A model generated the notes under the pieces. The model worked only from the letters and a program-made list of their open reading frames with translations, ran no database searches and had not been told where the DNA came from. From positions 1 through 64,000 of the forward strand of contig JAEWIS010000049.1 of NCBI GenBank assembly GCA_023386955.1: a DNA stretch of 64,000 nt, in the 5' to 3' direction. Of this stretch, positions 50,301 to 58,042 are shown piece by piece. The position numbers were made by a program, and so were the translations under genes. The DNA is from Bacillota bacterium. GTDB taxonomy: Bacteria; Bacillota; Bacilli; Paenibacillales; NBRC-103111. Each line of letters opens with the position of its first letter. The first letter of the stretch is position 1.

Positions 50301-52502
50301 GCCCCGGATATTTACTACGTGCGGATTAAAGCCACGTTTGAAGCATTTGCATCAGAAGCAACATCCGTTACGGTTGGCTCCACGGATGCCGTTCCTGCAA
50401 TCACCCCTGCAGCAGGGATCAGTTACACTTACGAAAAAATAACCGGTCTTGAACCAAATGCCGCTTACAAGATTAATCAAACATCGGTTATCACAGACGG
50501 CTCCGGTCAAATCAGTATCAGCAGCAATTGGATTGGCGCAACCCTGTCGCTTGTAAAAACCGGCAACGGACAGGACACAACAGACAGCGAAGCACAGTTG
50601 CTGACTATCCCGGGCCGCCCCATGGCTCCAGCCGGTATCGGCCAAACCGATGAATCCTTCCCGGGTGCCCATGACGGTACGATCACCAACACAACCGCTG
50701 CCATGGAATACAAGAAAGGAATCGCAGGCGAATGGACGGCGGCAGGCGGCACAACAGTAACAGGACTTGCGCCGGATACGTATTACATCCGCACCAAAGC
50801 TACAGTAACGGCATTGGCATCAGAAGAAACGCAGGTAACCGTGAGCAGTACAACGCCAAATCCGCAGGTTCCTGCCGGGGGCCTTACTGTAACGGCAGCG
50901 GACCCAAGCGGTGCAGCCGACGACGGTAAAACACAAATTACCGTGGCACCCGCAGCTGCAGCACCTGGCCATAAGCTGGTGTATATCATCTTCGGCAGCG
51001 GTGGAGTTACCATTCCGAATGAAGGCGACATGGCGGCAGGCTATCATGATCTTCCCGCCAATGGTCTGATCAGCGCCGTTAACGGCAGCAAGATCGGAAT
51101 TGCCGTGATTGATGCCGAGGGCAAAATCGTGAGCTTCGGCTGGACCACCTCCATTGTGGCCGCTGAGCCGGTACCCGATTCCGGCTCCGACGATCCTGTT
51201 GATTCCAGCAGCGCAGCACCTAATACCGGCAATCCCTCCACTCCTGCTGCTGACGATGTCATCGTACTCGTGAACGGCAAGGTTGAAAATGCCGGCAAAG
51301 CCAGAATAACCGAAGCGGAAGGCGTCAAAACAACGGCTATTATCGTGGATCCCGCCAAGCTTCAGGCCAAGCTGGATGCGGAGGGACAAGGAGCAATCGT
51401 AACCATTCCGGTCAGCTTAGCCTCTAATGTTATCGTGGGTGAGTTAAACGGCCAAATGGTGAAAAACATGGAGAACACCTCCTCCACGCTGGTTCTGCAA
51501 ACGGAGAAGGCCTCCTACACCTTGCCTGCCGGAGAAATAAATATCGATGCGGTATCCGCCAGTCTGGGCGGCAGTGTTAAACTGCAAGACATCATTGTCC
51601 GCATCACCATTGCCGAAACGGATAGCAGGATGGCTCAGATTGTCGCCACTGCCGCTGCTGAAGGCGAATTTAAGGTGATGCTGCCGTCCGTCGACTTCAC
51701 GGTAACAGGGGAGTACAACGGCAAAACAGTAGAAATCACCACCTTCAACACCTACGTGGAACGTTCAGTAGCACTGCCGGATAATATCGATCCGAGCAAA
51801 ATTACCACCGGTGTGGTAGTCGAAGCAGATGGTACTGTAAGGCATGTTCCGACAAAGGTTGAGATCAAAGACGGAAAGTATTATGCCTTGATCAACAGCC
51901 TGACCAACAGCACGTATTCGGTGGTCTGGCACCCGCTGGCCTTCGCAGATGTGGACAATCACTGGGCCAAGGCTGCCGTCAATGACATGGGCTCCCGGAT
52001 GGTGGTAAACGGCGTGAACGACACCTCCTTTAACCCGGATCAGGCCATCACACGTGCGGAGTTTGCTGCTATTATCGTTCGAGGCTTGGGACTGCGACTG
52101 GGCGAGGGCAAAAATCCGTTCAGCGATGTCGCGGCGCAAGAATGGTATACAGGGGCGGTACAAACCGCAGCCTCCTATGGATTGATCGCCGGTTATGAGG
52201 ACGGCACCTTCCGTCCCAATGCTACCATTACCCGTGAAGAGGCGTTTACAATGACCGCCAGAGCCATGAAAATAACCGGACTGGAGAAGAAAACCGGCTT
52301 GGCTGATCCCTCCGCTCTGCTTGCAGAGTTTACGGATGGTACAGGCATAAGCGACTGGGCAAAAACCAGTATCGCCCTTACGGCTAAGGCAGGTCTGGTC
52401 AGCGGCCGCGACGGCAGCAGACTGGAGGCCCAAGCCAGCGTAACCCGTGCAGAAGTAGCAACCTTGATTCAACGTCTGCTGATGAAGTCTAAGTTAATCT
52501 AA
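44400..52502 (+). CDS. Giant SLH-anchored surface protein: propeller, beta-helix, tandem repeats
   Basis: A 2700-residue secreted protein starting with GTG after AGGAGAG. Signal peptide 1-30 (RQASA). About 31-650: ten or more blocks of the form 'SVVYANGKYTAVGEEGRII', a beta-propeller. About 650-760: cadherin-like beta-sandwich. About 760-1260: right-handed parallel beta-helix (SIQAAINAAVDGDTVTVDAG, ITLKGAGMDATVIEAP), as in pectate-lyase-like and NosD-like proteins. About 1280-1372: CBM_X2-like domain. About 1377-2150: five tandem repeats of about 155 residues, the first three almost identical. About 2155-2260: a further beta domain; then an acidic linker and three SLH domains (about 2514-2700: FADVDNHWAKAAV, FSDVAAQEWYTGAV, ISDWAKTSIALTA). 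Probably a cell-surface adhesin or polysaccharide binder; no catalytic residues identified. Confidence 0.92.
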   Translation: MKYSLWKKLLVYTLLCALLVPNILIRQASAGENDYLDVVSTAGENIDGRFNSVVYANGKYTAVGEEGRIIRSVDGLSWVRVTTEATNATTKWKSLIYALGVYVAVGEDSATGRAALMTSPDGESWTNRSTVINASRLEKVKYLNGSFYAVGGRSFTDLRIQDTGVIYKSDTGVNWTVWDTVPRIVPLETPSSTEFTLTDFGLANSYYVVTGNQLGGYSYTLFPGIGWTNVFIGNKPLGAISHYNGKTHIAEKGGIGYSGSTLVSLSADPDYNGMHDLLKVGTTFYRFGKEGRMYSSTDDGVNWNQQLPVTNATILSMATNGIGMVLITSTDHSLIVSSDRIHWLKLQSSLQSMAFNGYGWVVVGTSKSINEGEKPDGTILTSFNGWDQLRPAVNVLPNVSFSKVAFGNNVFVAMGNKIGVSNYGDNWTLFEFPTGVSGHVTGLTFGNGRFVAVTDQNEILASPDGRSWSVDTGPIAGGLTNIKYMNGRYIALGNNAAFISDYYGLNWVKLASLNTYLDEGYSIKDITYADGSYAALAYAEPFGTVILKSSGELSADSIWMMHPVPYGSVELNSIAYGNGYYVISGAKLGSRKEPIIYSSPDLNVWTPYSEYALGLKGGGLHSVSFQDGKFYAVGENSARVVLRKLSNPSLASVLGQTDNAPGGGDGLTPGTAIHWTLFVPNETASLGLEDIVQSDYSHWFQLYSLFDYESGEITGSSTLELIPGGMTTAHIKVSAPDGAMKYYAVSINRAEGAPDIAHLDHNGTVTHYSSIQAAINAAVDGDTVTVDAGRFREQLTITHNITLKGAGMDATVIEAPDSTALVPSNWQNLKSQLVYAVVNARTNSSGEVVIKDLTVDGRKMGYIAAYNGDESIYTYTGIAVRDSSAVIDRVKVMDIRDTYSDYPYSVVPLPGDYFPQDQPSGANHNDSILLEGAAGTGPHRVTVSNSSIERFHKTGILAWGPTLDVNIHDNDIQGHGNTLYSTGNGIQIASTDKTSQGGGDRRGTTGIVQNNHIHNIGLVIPEPGQPGGYLNLGLYGPTGILLNMAGDNFIVEGNTITGPSVYPWHLSTTSSDGGYSNDGIGVSFSRNATIHDNVVTGFSTGILEGGTLPGSAMNLDNNTLSSNLINIWTLSGDDVIDLGPNAGTIAYNQTGNGVDTIYGFGDGDKILVVGFVEGSIDGVIGSPQLAQYVTDTNGNQVINRYLDGRFVVDFTNGTVTTGDGTLVDAHSVEIAVTDNVTTLYIDTEGDADAPELVIKLAGTYAPGNFELYGSSIRYVSSSVIDVTSLSFDKNVFDTSIGHYRDAVVNLTLNNHQLMDVLLNGTSIGSGNYLVTGSSQVTLRKEYLATLDTGPHVFTLDMSGGADPTLTVTVSDTSPTQEETPMAAIDFANEKLTNLVPDAQYKINDTGLVTANDAGAAAILDSWLDTTVSIVKAGNGTTKTDSAPQLLPIPGRHAAPANIGKTDETYPGAYNGTITNVNDTMEYKNSSGDVWSNAGNGVSLLTSGTYYVRYKATAAQFVSYGAVVTIGSMSPEETPVAAIDFANEKLTGLVANAQYKINDTGLVTANDAGNADILDSWLDTTVSIVKAGNGTTKTDSAPQLLPIPGRPAAPANIGKTDETYPGAYNGTITNVNDTMEYKNSSGDLWSNAGNGVSFLTSGTYYVRYKATAAQFVSYGAVVTIGSTASSPEETPVAAIDFANEKLTGLVANAQYKINDTGLVTTNDSGIADILDSWLGTTVSIVKAGNGTTKTDSAPQLLPIPGRPAAPADIGKTDETYNGAHNGTITNVNGTMEYKKGPAGAWTDTGGTSVTGLAPDTYYVRYKATSAQFVSDPATLTILASGKTQEYMPSAIISFVDEHLIGLLPNSAYKINGTTVTADTYGHIAVSGSWIGETLSVVKTGNDTTTIDSAAQSLMLPGRPAVPANVGKTDESFPAAHDGTITNVTTSMEYKRGLDGTWMAIGSTTITGLAPDIYYVRIKATFEAFASEATSVTVGSTDAVPAITPAAGISYTYEKITGLEPNAAYKINQTSVITDGSGQISISSNWIGATLSLVKTGNGQDTTDSEAQLLTIPGRPMAPAGIGQTDESFPGAHDGTITNTTAAMEYKKGIAGEWTAAGGTTVTGLAPDTYYIRTKATVTALASEETQVTVSSTTPNPQVPAGGLTVTAADPSGAADDGKTQITVAPAAAAPGHKLVYIIFGSGGVTIPNEGDMAAGYHDLPANGLISAVNGSKIGIAVIDAEGKIVSFGWTTSIVAAEPVPDSGSDDPVDSSSAAPNTGNPSTPAADDVIVLVNGKVENAGKARITEAEGVKTTAIIVDPAKLQAKLDAEGQGAIVTIPVSLASNVIVGELNGQMVKNMENTSSTLVLQTEKASYTLPAGEINIDAVSASLGGSVKLQDIIVRITIAETDSRMAQIVATAAAEGEFKVMLPSVDFTVTGEYNGKTVEITTFNTYVERSVALPDNIDPSKITTGVVVEADGTVRHVPTKVEIKDGKYYALINSLTNSTYSVVWHPLAFADVDNHWAKAAVNDMGSRMVVNGVNDTSFNPDQAITRAEFAAIIVRGLGLRLGEGKNPFSDVAAQEWYTGAVQTAASYGLIAGYEDGTFRPNATITREEAFTMTARAMKITGLEKKTGLADPSALLAEFTDGTGISDWAKTSIALTAKAGLVSGRDGSRLEAQASVTRAEVATLIQRLLMKSKLI
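48528..50850 (+). repeat. Five in-frame tandem repeats inside the S-layer gene
   Basis: Repeat starts lie at about 48528, 48990, 49458, 49929 and 50400, a period of 462-471 bp (154-157 codons). Repeats 1 to 3 share long identical runs, for example the stretch beginning GAAGAAACACCGGTGGCTGC in repeats 2 and 3. Repeats 4 and 5 keep the pattern AYKIN, the DSAPQLL-like core and PGRPAAPANIGKTDE-like segment but diverge widely. This implies old duplication followed by recent copying or conversion among the first three. Confidence 0.92.
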
Positions 52503-52511
52503 CGATGCACA

Positions 52512-52555
52512 AAGAAACCCGCGGCTCCAAGCAGAGCCTGCGGGTTTCTTGTTTT
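52512..52555 (+). terminator. Intrinsic terminator after the S-layer gene
   Basis: AAGAAACCCGC (52512-52522) pairs with GCGGGTTTCTT (52540-52550), with an inner GGCTC/GAGCC stem and a CAAGCA loop, followed by GTTTT. Confidence 0.9.
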
Positions 52556-52567
52556 ATACGAGCTGAA

Positions 52568-53635
52568 TCACCGTGGGTTTCCCAGCCGCTTCAGCCCTCT
52601 TTTGACCTCGTACATGGATTGATCCGCCTTCTCGATAAGAACCTCCAGCTCAATGCCGTCCTCGCTGAACAGGGCATAGCCGATACTGGCCCGGAGTTGG
52701 ATCGCCTGGCCTTCGAAGGCAAACGGCTTGGCAATTTCGGCGTCTACGTGACGGATCAACGCTCTGATTTCATCCCGGTCCGCAACCGAGGCGGCGATGA
52801 TGCCGAACTCATCTCCGCCCAGCCGGGACACCGTATCGGACTCGTTTATGGAGCCGGCAGTGCGCACCGCCACTTCCTTAAGAGCCGCATCCCCGGCCCG
52901 GTGGCCATAGGTATCATTAATCTCCTTCAGGCCGTTCATATCCAGGGAAATGATCCCGAAGTTTTCATGCTTCCGCATGGATTTGGCCAGCTTTTGACGG
53001 AGACGGTCATAGAATAAGGAACGGTTGGATATTCCCGTCAGACTGTCATGGGTGGCTTTGTGAAACAGCTCGCTCTCCTCATTGCGCATGGCGCTGAACA
53101 TCTCCGCCGCAATAAGCCCCGACATCAGCTCCAGAATCCGGATATCCTCCTCCTGGAAATGCCCCGCATTCCGGGACAACACCTTGACGATCCCCACCAC
53201 CTCATCGCGGTAGATCAACGGAACCACAATCATCGAATTCAAGCCAATTTGGCGGCAGGCCTCTTTATTGACCCGGTCATCCGTTTCAATATCGTGGCTG
53301 ATTAACGGCACCCGTGCGCTGATGCTTCTTCCCGAGAGGCTGTTATCGATCTTCAGCCGCAGCCCAAGAAACCGCTCCGCCATGCCGGAGGCAGCGCTGT
53401 ATACCAGCTCCCCGTTCTCAATCAGCTCTACAGAGGCGCCATCCGCATTGGTAATGTGCTGTGTCCTCTGGGTCACCAGCTCCATAATACCGCTTAAATC
53501 CAGCCCTTGCTGGGCCACTTCCGTCTGAACCTGAATAATTTCCAACAGCTTCTCGTTGCTGATCTTTTCTTGATGCAAAATATCCAACCAACCTTTCCCT
53601 TGTCCTTGCTTCAGTCCGCGTGACGAATACCGCAC
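52568..53635 (-). CDS. GAF-GGDEF diguanylate cyclase
   Basis: A 355-residue signalling enzyme. Residues about 35-180 form a GAF domain (LVTQRTQHITNADGASVELIE ... VVPLIYRDEVVGIVKVLS), and 195-355 a GGDEF domain with HDSLTGISNRSLFYDRL, DMNGLKEINDTYGHRAGDA and the intact active site RLGGDEFGI. It should make c-di-GMP from two GTP in response to a GAF ligand or partner. An RxxD inhibitory site upstream of GGDEF is not clear. The first start is GTG at 53635 with only a weak ribosome binding site; TTG codons 16-19 codons on are alternatives. It is divergent from the LRR gene with a very short spacer. It has no membrane helix. Confidence 0.92.
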   Translation of the reverse strand: MRYSSRGLKQGQGKGWLDILHQEKISNEKLLEIIQVQTEVAQQGLDLSGIMELVTQRTQHITNADGASVELIENGELVYSAASGMAERFLGLRLKIDNSLSGRSISARVPLISHDIETDDRVNKEACRQIGLNSMIVVPLIYRDEVVGIVKVLSRNAGHFQEEDIRILELMSGLIAAEMFSAMRNEESELFHKATHDSLTGISNRSLFYDRLRQKLAKSMRKHENFGIISLDMNGLKEINDTYGHRAGDAALKEVAVRTAGSINESDTVSRLGGDEFGIIAASVADRDEIRALIRHVDAEIAKPFAFEGQAIQLRASIGYALFSEDGIELEVLIEKADQSMYEVKRGLKRLGNPR

Positions 53636-53651
53636 TTTCCATTATGATCTA

Positions 53652-53657
53652 TATAAT
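53652..53657 (+). promoter_or_regulatory. Likely -10 box of the zinc-ribbon/LRR gene
   Basis: TATAAT at 53652-53657, 35 bp ahead of the GTG start, with no strong -35 box. It would lie over or beside the start of the divergent cyclase gene. Confidence 0.5.
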
Positions 53658-53691
53658 ACGGTTTCATTTTCCCAAGAAGGAGGGCATCCCC

Positions 53692-55563
53692 GTGGCCTTT
53701 ATTCAATTGACCTGCCCGAATTGCAATGGAAAAATCGAAAATAAGGAGGGCAACACCTTCAAGTGCCCCTTCTGTGAAACAGAGCTGCTGCTCAAGGAAA
53801 ACCATGTTTATCATGTGGATCAGACCATTAATCATTATTACGGAGCACAGCCACAGCCCAAGGTCCGGCCCGCCACCGGAATGAAAGGGAAAGCTCTGCT
53901 TGTGGCCGCGTTATTGCTGGCAGGAGTTTTCGGCGCTTATATGTTCTGGAATACAGGAGCCTCCCGTCCGGAAACCCGTGTCCGCGCAGCTGTGCGGGAG
54001 ATGCCGGAAAGCCCGGTGCTGATTTCTTTTTTGCAGCAAGTGTTCAATAAAGGCTCAGCTGCCCCCACTCCGGAGGAGATTGCCCGTATACGCTATCTGA
54101 CCGTGGACATGGATGAGGACAAACAGTGGCGCTTTGCCTACAGCCTCTCCGACCCCTTCACGGATCCGCAAGCGGAGATCTCCACCTATATCACCCGGGA
54201 CAAAATGCAGAATACCCAGCGGATTGAACAAAAGGACTTCGAGGCATTCAGCGGGTTGACCGCGCTGGACCTGCTGGGAACCTACGAAATTTCCCAATCG
54301 GATCAGATCAGCTTTGCCCATATGAAGGAGCTGAAAAGCTACGGCGGCGGCTTTAACGAATCCTTCCGCAAATTCGCCGGTTTTTTCGGGGACAAATCCA
54401 GGATTGTGGAGCTCACCACCCAGATCCGCAGCAATCAGGAGCTGGCTATGCTGCTGGAATTCCCTAATCTGTCCAGTCTCGCCATTACGTATGTGGATGA
54501 GTCCGTAACAGACTTTCATTTATTGAATCAATTACCCTTGAAATCCCTGTCCCTTACCTTCGTCGACCGTCTGGATTGGCTGTCGTCCTTGACCGGGCTG
54601 GAGTCTTTAGCGATCCACTACAGTGAGTCGGCGGATTTTAAGGCGCTGTATGCTTTAACCCAACTGAAGGAGCTGCATCTGGAGGCCGTAGCGAACCTGA
54701 AGACAGTAGACTTTGTCCAGAATATGCCTGTGCTGCAGGTGTTGGAACTGAATAACACCAAGCTGGCTACCCTGGCGCCTCTGACAGGCAAGGCCTCCCT
54801 GACGAAGCTGCAGCTGGCTTCCATGTCCCAGTTAGGCTCCGTCGATTTTGTGAATAGTCTGCCTTCCCTGCGGGAATTCGTTCTGTCCGGCCATTATGGG
54901 GAGGAGGTGCCCCTGGCACTGCCCAATGCCAAACAGGTGGAGGTGCCGGGAGCGTTTATCCGCGGTCTGGAAGCCCCCTCCGTCACCGCATTAACCGTCC
55001 ATGGGAGCAGCAGGGAATTCAACGTATCTGATCTGGCCAGATTCCCCCAGCTGGCGCAGCTCACCCTCCGGAGCATAAGCGGAATCGCCAACGTCCGTGC
55101 ATTGGATCAGCTGCCCCGGCTGCAGAAGCTGTCCCTCTATGAGACCAGCTTCAACAAGGAAACCGATGCCTTATTCAGCCTGCAAAATGTGAAAGCCATC
55201 GCCTGTACGGAGTGCAGCCTGACGATTGGAGCCGGGAGTGCTGCGGCGGACGGGCCGCTTCAGGAGCTGGCCCTGAACGGAACATCCTTCCGGATGAACA
55301 ATAATTCGGTCTCCGAGATCGACAAGGTGCTGCCTTATTTCGCGGCATTATCGTCCCTCCGCTCCTTCACCCTGCGGGACAGCTCCCTCCAGTCGCTGCA
55401 ATTTATGGAGAAATGGTTGGCGATTGAGGAGCTTCGTCTGGAAAACAACGCTATTGTCAACATTGAGCCCTTAACCCGGTTGCCCAAGCTGCAAAGAGTG
55501 TTTCTTACCGGGAACCCCGTGCAGAATCAATCGGCCCTGGGGCAGGGAGTGAAGGTGTATTAA
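53692..55563 (+). CDS. Zinc-ribbon, single-membrane-helix, leucine-rich-repeat protein
   Basis: A 623-residue protein. A zinc ribbon opens it (CPNCNGKIENKEGNTFKC, then CPFCETELLL; four cysteines), one membrane helix follows at about residues 66-86 (LLVAALLLAGVFGAYMFW), and then a large outer region of leucine-rich repeats (LTALDLLG, LSSLAITYVDES, LKSLSLTF, LESLAIHY, LKELHLEA, LQVLELNN, up to LKLQRVFLTG-like end). The ribbon is cytosolic and the repeats are outside or in the wall space if the helix is an N-in anchor. The start is GTG at 53692, 7 nt after AAGGAGGG; an upstream in-frame ATG at 53620 lacks a site. The repeats suggest protein binding; no catalytic motif is seen. Confidence 0.85.
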   Translation: MAFIQLTCPNCNGKIENKEGNTFKCPFCETELLLKENHVYHVDQTINHYYGAQPQPKVRPATGMKGKALLVAALLLAGVFGAYMFWNTGASRPETRVRAAVREMPESPVLISFLQQVFNKGSAAPTPEEIARIRYLTVDMDEDKQWRFAYSLSDPFTDPQAEISTYITRDKMQNTQRIEQKDFEAFSGLTALDLLGTYEISQSDQISFAHMKELKSYGGGFNESFRKFAGFFGDKSRIVELTTQIRSNQELAMLLEFPNLSSLAITYVDESVTDFHLLNQLPLKSLSLTFVDRLDWLSSLTGLESLAIHYSESADFKALYALTQLKELHLEAVANLKTVDFVQNMPVLQVLELNNTKLATLAPLTGKASLTKLQLASMSQLGSVDFVNSLPSLREFVLSGHYGEEVPLALPNAKQVEVPGAFIRGLEAPSVTALTVHGSSREFNVSDLARFPQLAQLTLRSISGIANVRALDQLPRLQKLSLYETSFNKETDALFSLQNVKAIACTECSLTIGAGSAAADGPLQELALNGTSFRMNNNSVSEIDKVLPYFAALSSLRSFTLRDSSLQSLQFMEKWLAIEELRLENNAIVNIEPLTRLPKLQRVFLTGNPVQNQSALGQGVKVY

Positions 55564-55572
55564 CAGCGGTCC

Positions 55573-56175
55573 TTATTTATGGGCATCCAGAATGAACATG
55601 GAGGCATCCTGGTTCATGAAAATCTGCTTGCCGGTATAGAAGGTTTCCGCCTTCACCTCTGTAAACCCGATATGCTTCATAAGGCTGATTAACTCACCTT
55701 GGTGAAAGCCATTATGCACCATGTCCGAAACGATGTGTTCATTCTTGTCAAAATCCACAACCAGCAAATGCCCTCCCGGCGGAAGAGCCTCATATAACCG
55801 GGTTAAAACCGGTTCAATCTCCGGGATATGCAGCAGCACCTGGACCATAAAAATATAGTCGGCCTTAAGCTCTGCCCCTGTCTCCTGTTCCAAATCCAGA
55901 CACAGGGTATCCGCATTGGGGATTTGGAGCTCCGAGATTTTCTGCCGGATGCGGGCGATCATATTCGGGGATGAATCCAGAAACAGCAGCCTTCTGAAAT
56001 CCTCCAGCAGGTTCATTCCCACCAGCCCGGTTCCGCACCCGAAATCTACCGCTGCCTTGTCCTTGGCGTCTCCCGCATATGCCCGGATGGCATCCGCCGC
56101 CACCCTGGCAATGTGGATTCTCTCCGGAATGTCATACCCGGCGGCCATCCTTTCGAAAATGTCGGTATTTCCCAT
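55573..56175 (-). CDS. Class I SAM-dependent methyltransferase
   Basis: A 200-residue enzyme. AAVDFGCGTGLVGMNLLED near residue 42 is the SAM-binding loop, LLFLDSSPNMIARIRQKI near residue 63 carries the acidic residue for the ribose, and YIFMVQVLLHIPEIEPVLTRLYEALPPGGHLLVVDF near residue 107 is the post-core of small-molecule or lipid methyltransferases. GGAGAGGTGAGA precedes the ATG at 56175; a GTG two codons earlier overlaps the site. The methyl acceptor is not predictable. It converges on the LRR gene with a 9-bp gap and no terminator. Confidence 0.92.
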   Translation of the reverse strand: MGNTDIFERMAAGYDIPERIHIARVAADAIRAYAGDAKDKAAVDFGCGTGLVGMNLLEDFRRLLFLDSSPNMIARIRQKISELQIPNADTLCLDLEQETGAELKADYIFMVQVLLHIPEIEPVLTRLYEALPPGGHLLVVDFDKNEHIVSDMVHNGFHQGELISLMKHIGFTEVKAETFYTGKQIFMNQDASMFILDAHK

Positions 56176-56289
56176 TCTCACCTCTCCGATCCGTTAATAT
56201 AGATGATATCGATTATAGCATACGGGCAGGCCGGCTGTGGACCTGTCTATTTTGGTTTGCATTCGGTGCCGGATAGGCCTCATAATAAG

Positions 56290-56310
56290 ATTGTTTAGGG
56301 ATTAAACAAT
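56290..56310. promoter_or_regulatory. Dyad upstream of the AraC gene
   Basis: ATTGTTTA (56290-56297) and TAAACAAT (56303-56310) form a perfect 8-bp dyad with a 5-nt spacer (GGGAT), about 45 bp ahead of the AraC start. It is a candidate operator. Confidence 0.4.
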
Positions 56311-56355
56311 GTCATTTCCCAAGGAAGCAGACCCAGAGGAAACGGAGGCCCCGCT

Positions 56356-57156
56356 TTGAAAATCCAGTACCAGCACCGGAAGCAGAAATTCCATTCCTTC
56401 ATCTCCACCAATAATACGTATCCCCTCCATCTTCACAAGCATGTGGAGCTGGCACTGGTGTTATCCGGGGCCATCAATGTGACAATCAATAAAACGGAAT
56501 GCACCCTGTTGGAGGGGGATATCGCACTCATTTTCCCCAATCAGCCCCACAGCTACCGGACAGCCGAGGCCAGTAAAATCCTGCTGTTCTTCATCGATGC
56601 GGATTATCCCGGGGACTACGCCGCCGACCTGGCCGGGTATGTGCCGGAGCATCCGGTGGTCAGGCAGGAACAGCTGGAGGAGGCGGTTTACGCCAACGTC
56701 CACACGCTGTATAAGCTCTACGATGCACAAGGGGACGCCCGCATGCAAAAGGCATACATCTCTATCATACTCGGGCAGCTGCTGCCGCTTATGTCCTTGC
56801 AGCGGGTGGAAACGGTCCAGGATCTCAACCTCATCCAGACCATTCTTGCGTATGTGGACATTCATTTTATGGAGCCGCTGACCTTAGAGCAGGTTGCCAA
56901 GGAGCTGGGCATCAGCAAATTTCTGCTCTCCCGGATTTTCTCGGAGCAGCTTCATATCTCCTTCCGGGATTATCTCAACAGCCGCCGGTCCGCCCTTGCC
57001 CAGATCATGCTGCAGTCCACCAGCCAGCCCGTGACGGACATCGCCTTTGATTCCGGCTTTAACAGCCTGCGTTCGTTTTACCGGGCCTTCCGCAAGGAGT
57101 ACGGCATTACGCCCAATGAATTCCGCAGCCACACGCAAGGCACGCTGCGGCAATAA
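56356..57156 (+). CDS. AraC family transcriptional regulator
   Basis: A 266-residue regulator. An N-terminal cupin domain (about 20-150: HLHKHVELALVLSGAINVTINK, LLEGDIALIFPNQPHSYR) binds a small ligand, and the C-terminal 100 residues hold two helix-turn-helix motifs (LEQVAKELGISKFLLSRIFSE and VTDIAFDSGFNSLRSFYRAFRKE). It starts with TTG at 56356, 7 nt after GGAGG at 56344-56348. An AT-rich dyad upstream may be its operator. No obvious target lies beside it; the next gene is convergent. Confidence 0.94.
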   Translation: MKIQYQHRKQKFHSFISTNNTYPLHLHKHVELALVLSGAINVTINKTECTLLEGDIALIFPNQPHSYRTAEASKILLFFIDADYPGDYAADLAGYVPEHPVVRQEQLEEAVYANVHTLYKLYDAQGDARMQKAYISIILGQLLPLMSLQRVETVQDLNLIQTILAYVDIHFMEPLTLEQVAKELGISKFLLSRIFSEQLHISFRDYLNSRRSALAQIMLQSTSQPVTDIAFDSGFNSLRSFYRAFRKEYGITPNEFRSHTQGTLRQ

Positions 57157-57182
57157 AAATCCGCCCTGCAGAAGCAAGGCGG
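57154..57182 (-). terminator. Intrinsic terminator after the hydrolase gene
   Basis: On the minus strand CCGCC-TTGC pairs with GCA-GGGCGG (57161-57165 with 57178-57182, TGC/GCA inside, one mismatch), followed by ATTTTTATT. Confidence 0.65.
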
Positions 57183-57199
57183 CGCATACACAAAGCTAT

Positions 57200-57913
57200 T
57201 TATTTTCCTTCTGCATTCTTACTTTTGATAAAATCCAAGATCAGACGGGCCGTCTCCGCCTGCTGCTCCTCCCGGGAAACCGTGGCTGTGCCGTCCCCTT
57301 TTTGCGGACCGTAATTGCCGAATTGGGCATGGTTGCCGCCGTTAATTACATGGACGTTCTCGGTGTAGTTGATTTTGGTCTTATTGACCACATCGTCGTT
57401 AGAGCCATAGACAGTCAGGGCATCGGCAGGCGTAATCCCGCCGTACACATAAGCCCCCAGCAGAATCAGCCCCTTCACCTGGTCCTGATGCTTGGAGGCA
57501 TAGCTGCTTGCCATGGCTCCCCCCAGGGAATGGCCGCCCATATACCAGTTCTTGATGCCGGGCAGTTTATCAAACACCTGATCCGCCGCACCGGAGCGGA
57601 ATACCGCCAGGTTAAAGGGCATTTTGACCAGCACGCAGGTGATGCCGTTCTGCCGCAGCTGTTCCAAGAGCGGAAGGTACGCGATGTACTCCACCTTGCC
57701 GCCGGGATAGAAAATCAGCGCCGTATCACCGGGAGTCGAGGGGGAAAGAACCGTCAGATTGCCGTCCTTCCTGATGGTTTGATCATTCGCCATCACCGCA
57801 GCAGCCACTCCGTCAGCGCGGTAATAATCCGAGACGTATACCCCAAATACAGCCCCCGCCGCCAGGAGCAGGGAAATAACCGAAATTAACGTGACCTTTA
57901 TCCATTTTCGCAC
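57200..57913 (-). CDS. Membrane-anchored alpha/beta hydrolase
   Basis: A 237-residue protein with an N-terminal membrane helix (about 7-27) that anchors the hydrolase domain outside. GGHSLGGAMASSYA near residue 125 contains the nucleophile Ser, YGSNDDVVN near residue 175 the acid, and INGGNHAQFGNYG near residue 195 the His. This matches the alpha/beta hydrolase family with an LSP.TPGDTALIFYPGG entry found in Bacillota, of unknown substrate. The frame extends to 58036, but AAGGAG lies 9 nt ahead of the GTG at 57913. A terminator follows it. A lipase or esterase-like role outside the cell is likely; specificity is unknown. Confidence 0.9.
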   Translation of the reverse strand: MRKWIKVTLISVISLLLAAGAVFGVYVSDYYRADGVAAAVMANDQTIRKDGNLTVLSPSTPGDTALIFYPGGKVEYIAYLPLLEQLRQNGITCVLVKMPFNLAVFRSGAADQVFDKLPGIKNWYMGGHSLGGAMASSYASKHQDQVKGLILLGAYVYGGITPADALTVYGSNDDVVNKTKINYTENVHVINGGNHAQFGNYGPQKGDGTATVSREEQQAETARLILDFIKSKNAEGK

Positions 57914-58042
57914 AAGAGCAGACTCCTTCCTGATGCCTGCAGGGCAGCTTGTTATCCTTACGGCCCTGCGGCATCTATTATTATAAACACAGCCTTGGCC
58001 GGTAATCAAAAGTGCATTGACAACCGGAAGCTTCACAAGTAA

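Noticed and set aside
48528..50850. Regular repeats that might be a CRISPR array
   Set aside because: The repeat unit is 462-471 bp, in frame, and encodes a repeated protein domain; there are no short repeats with unique spacers.
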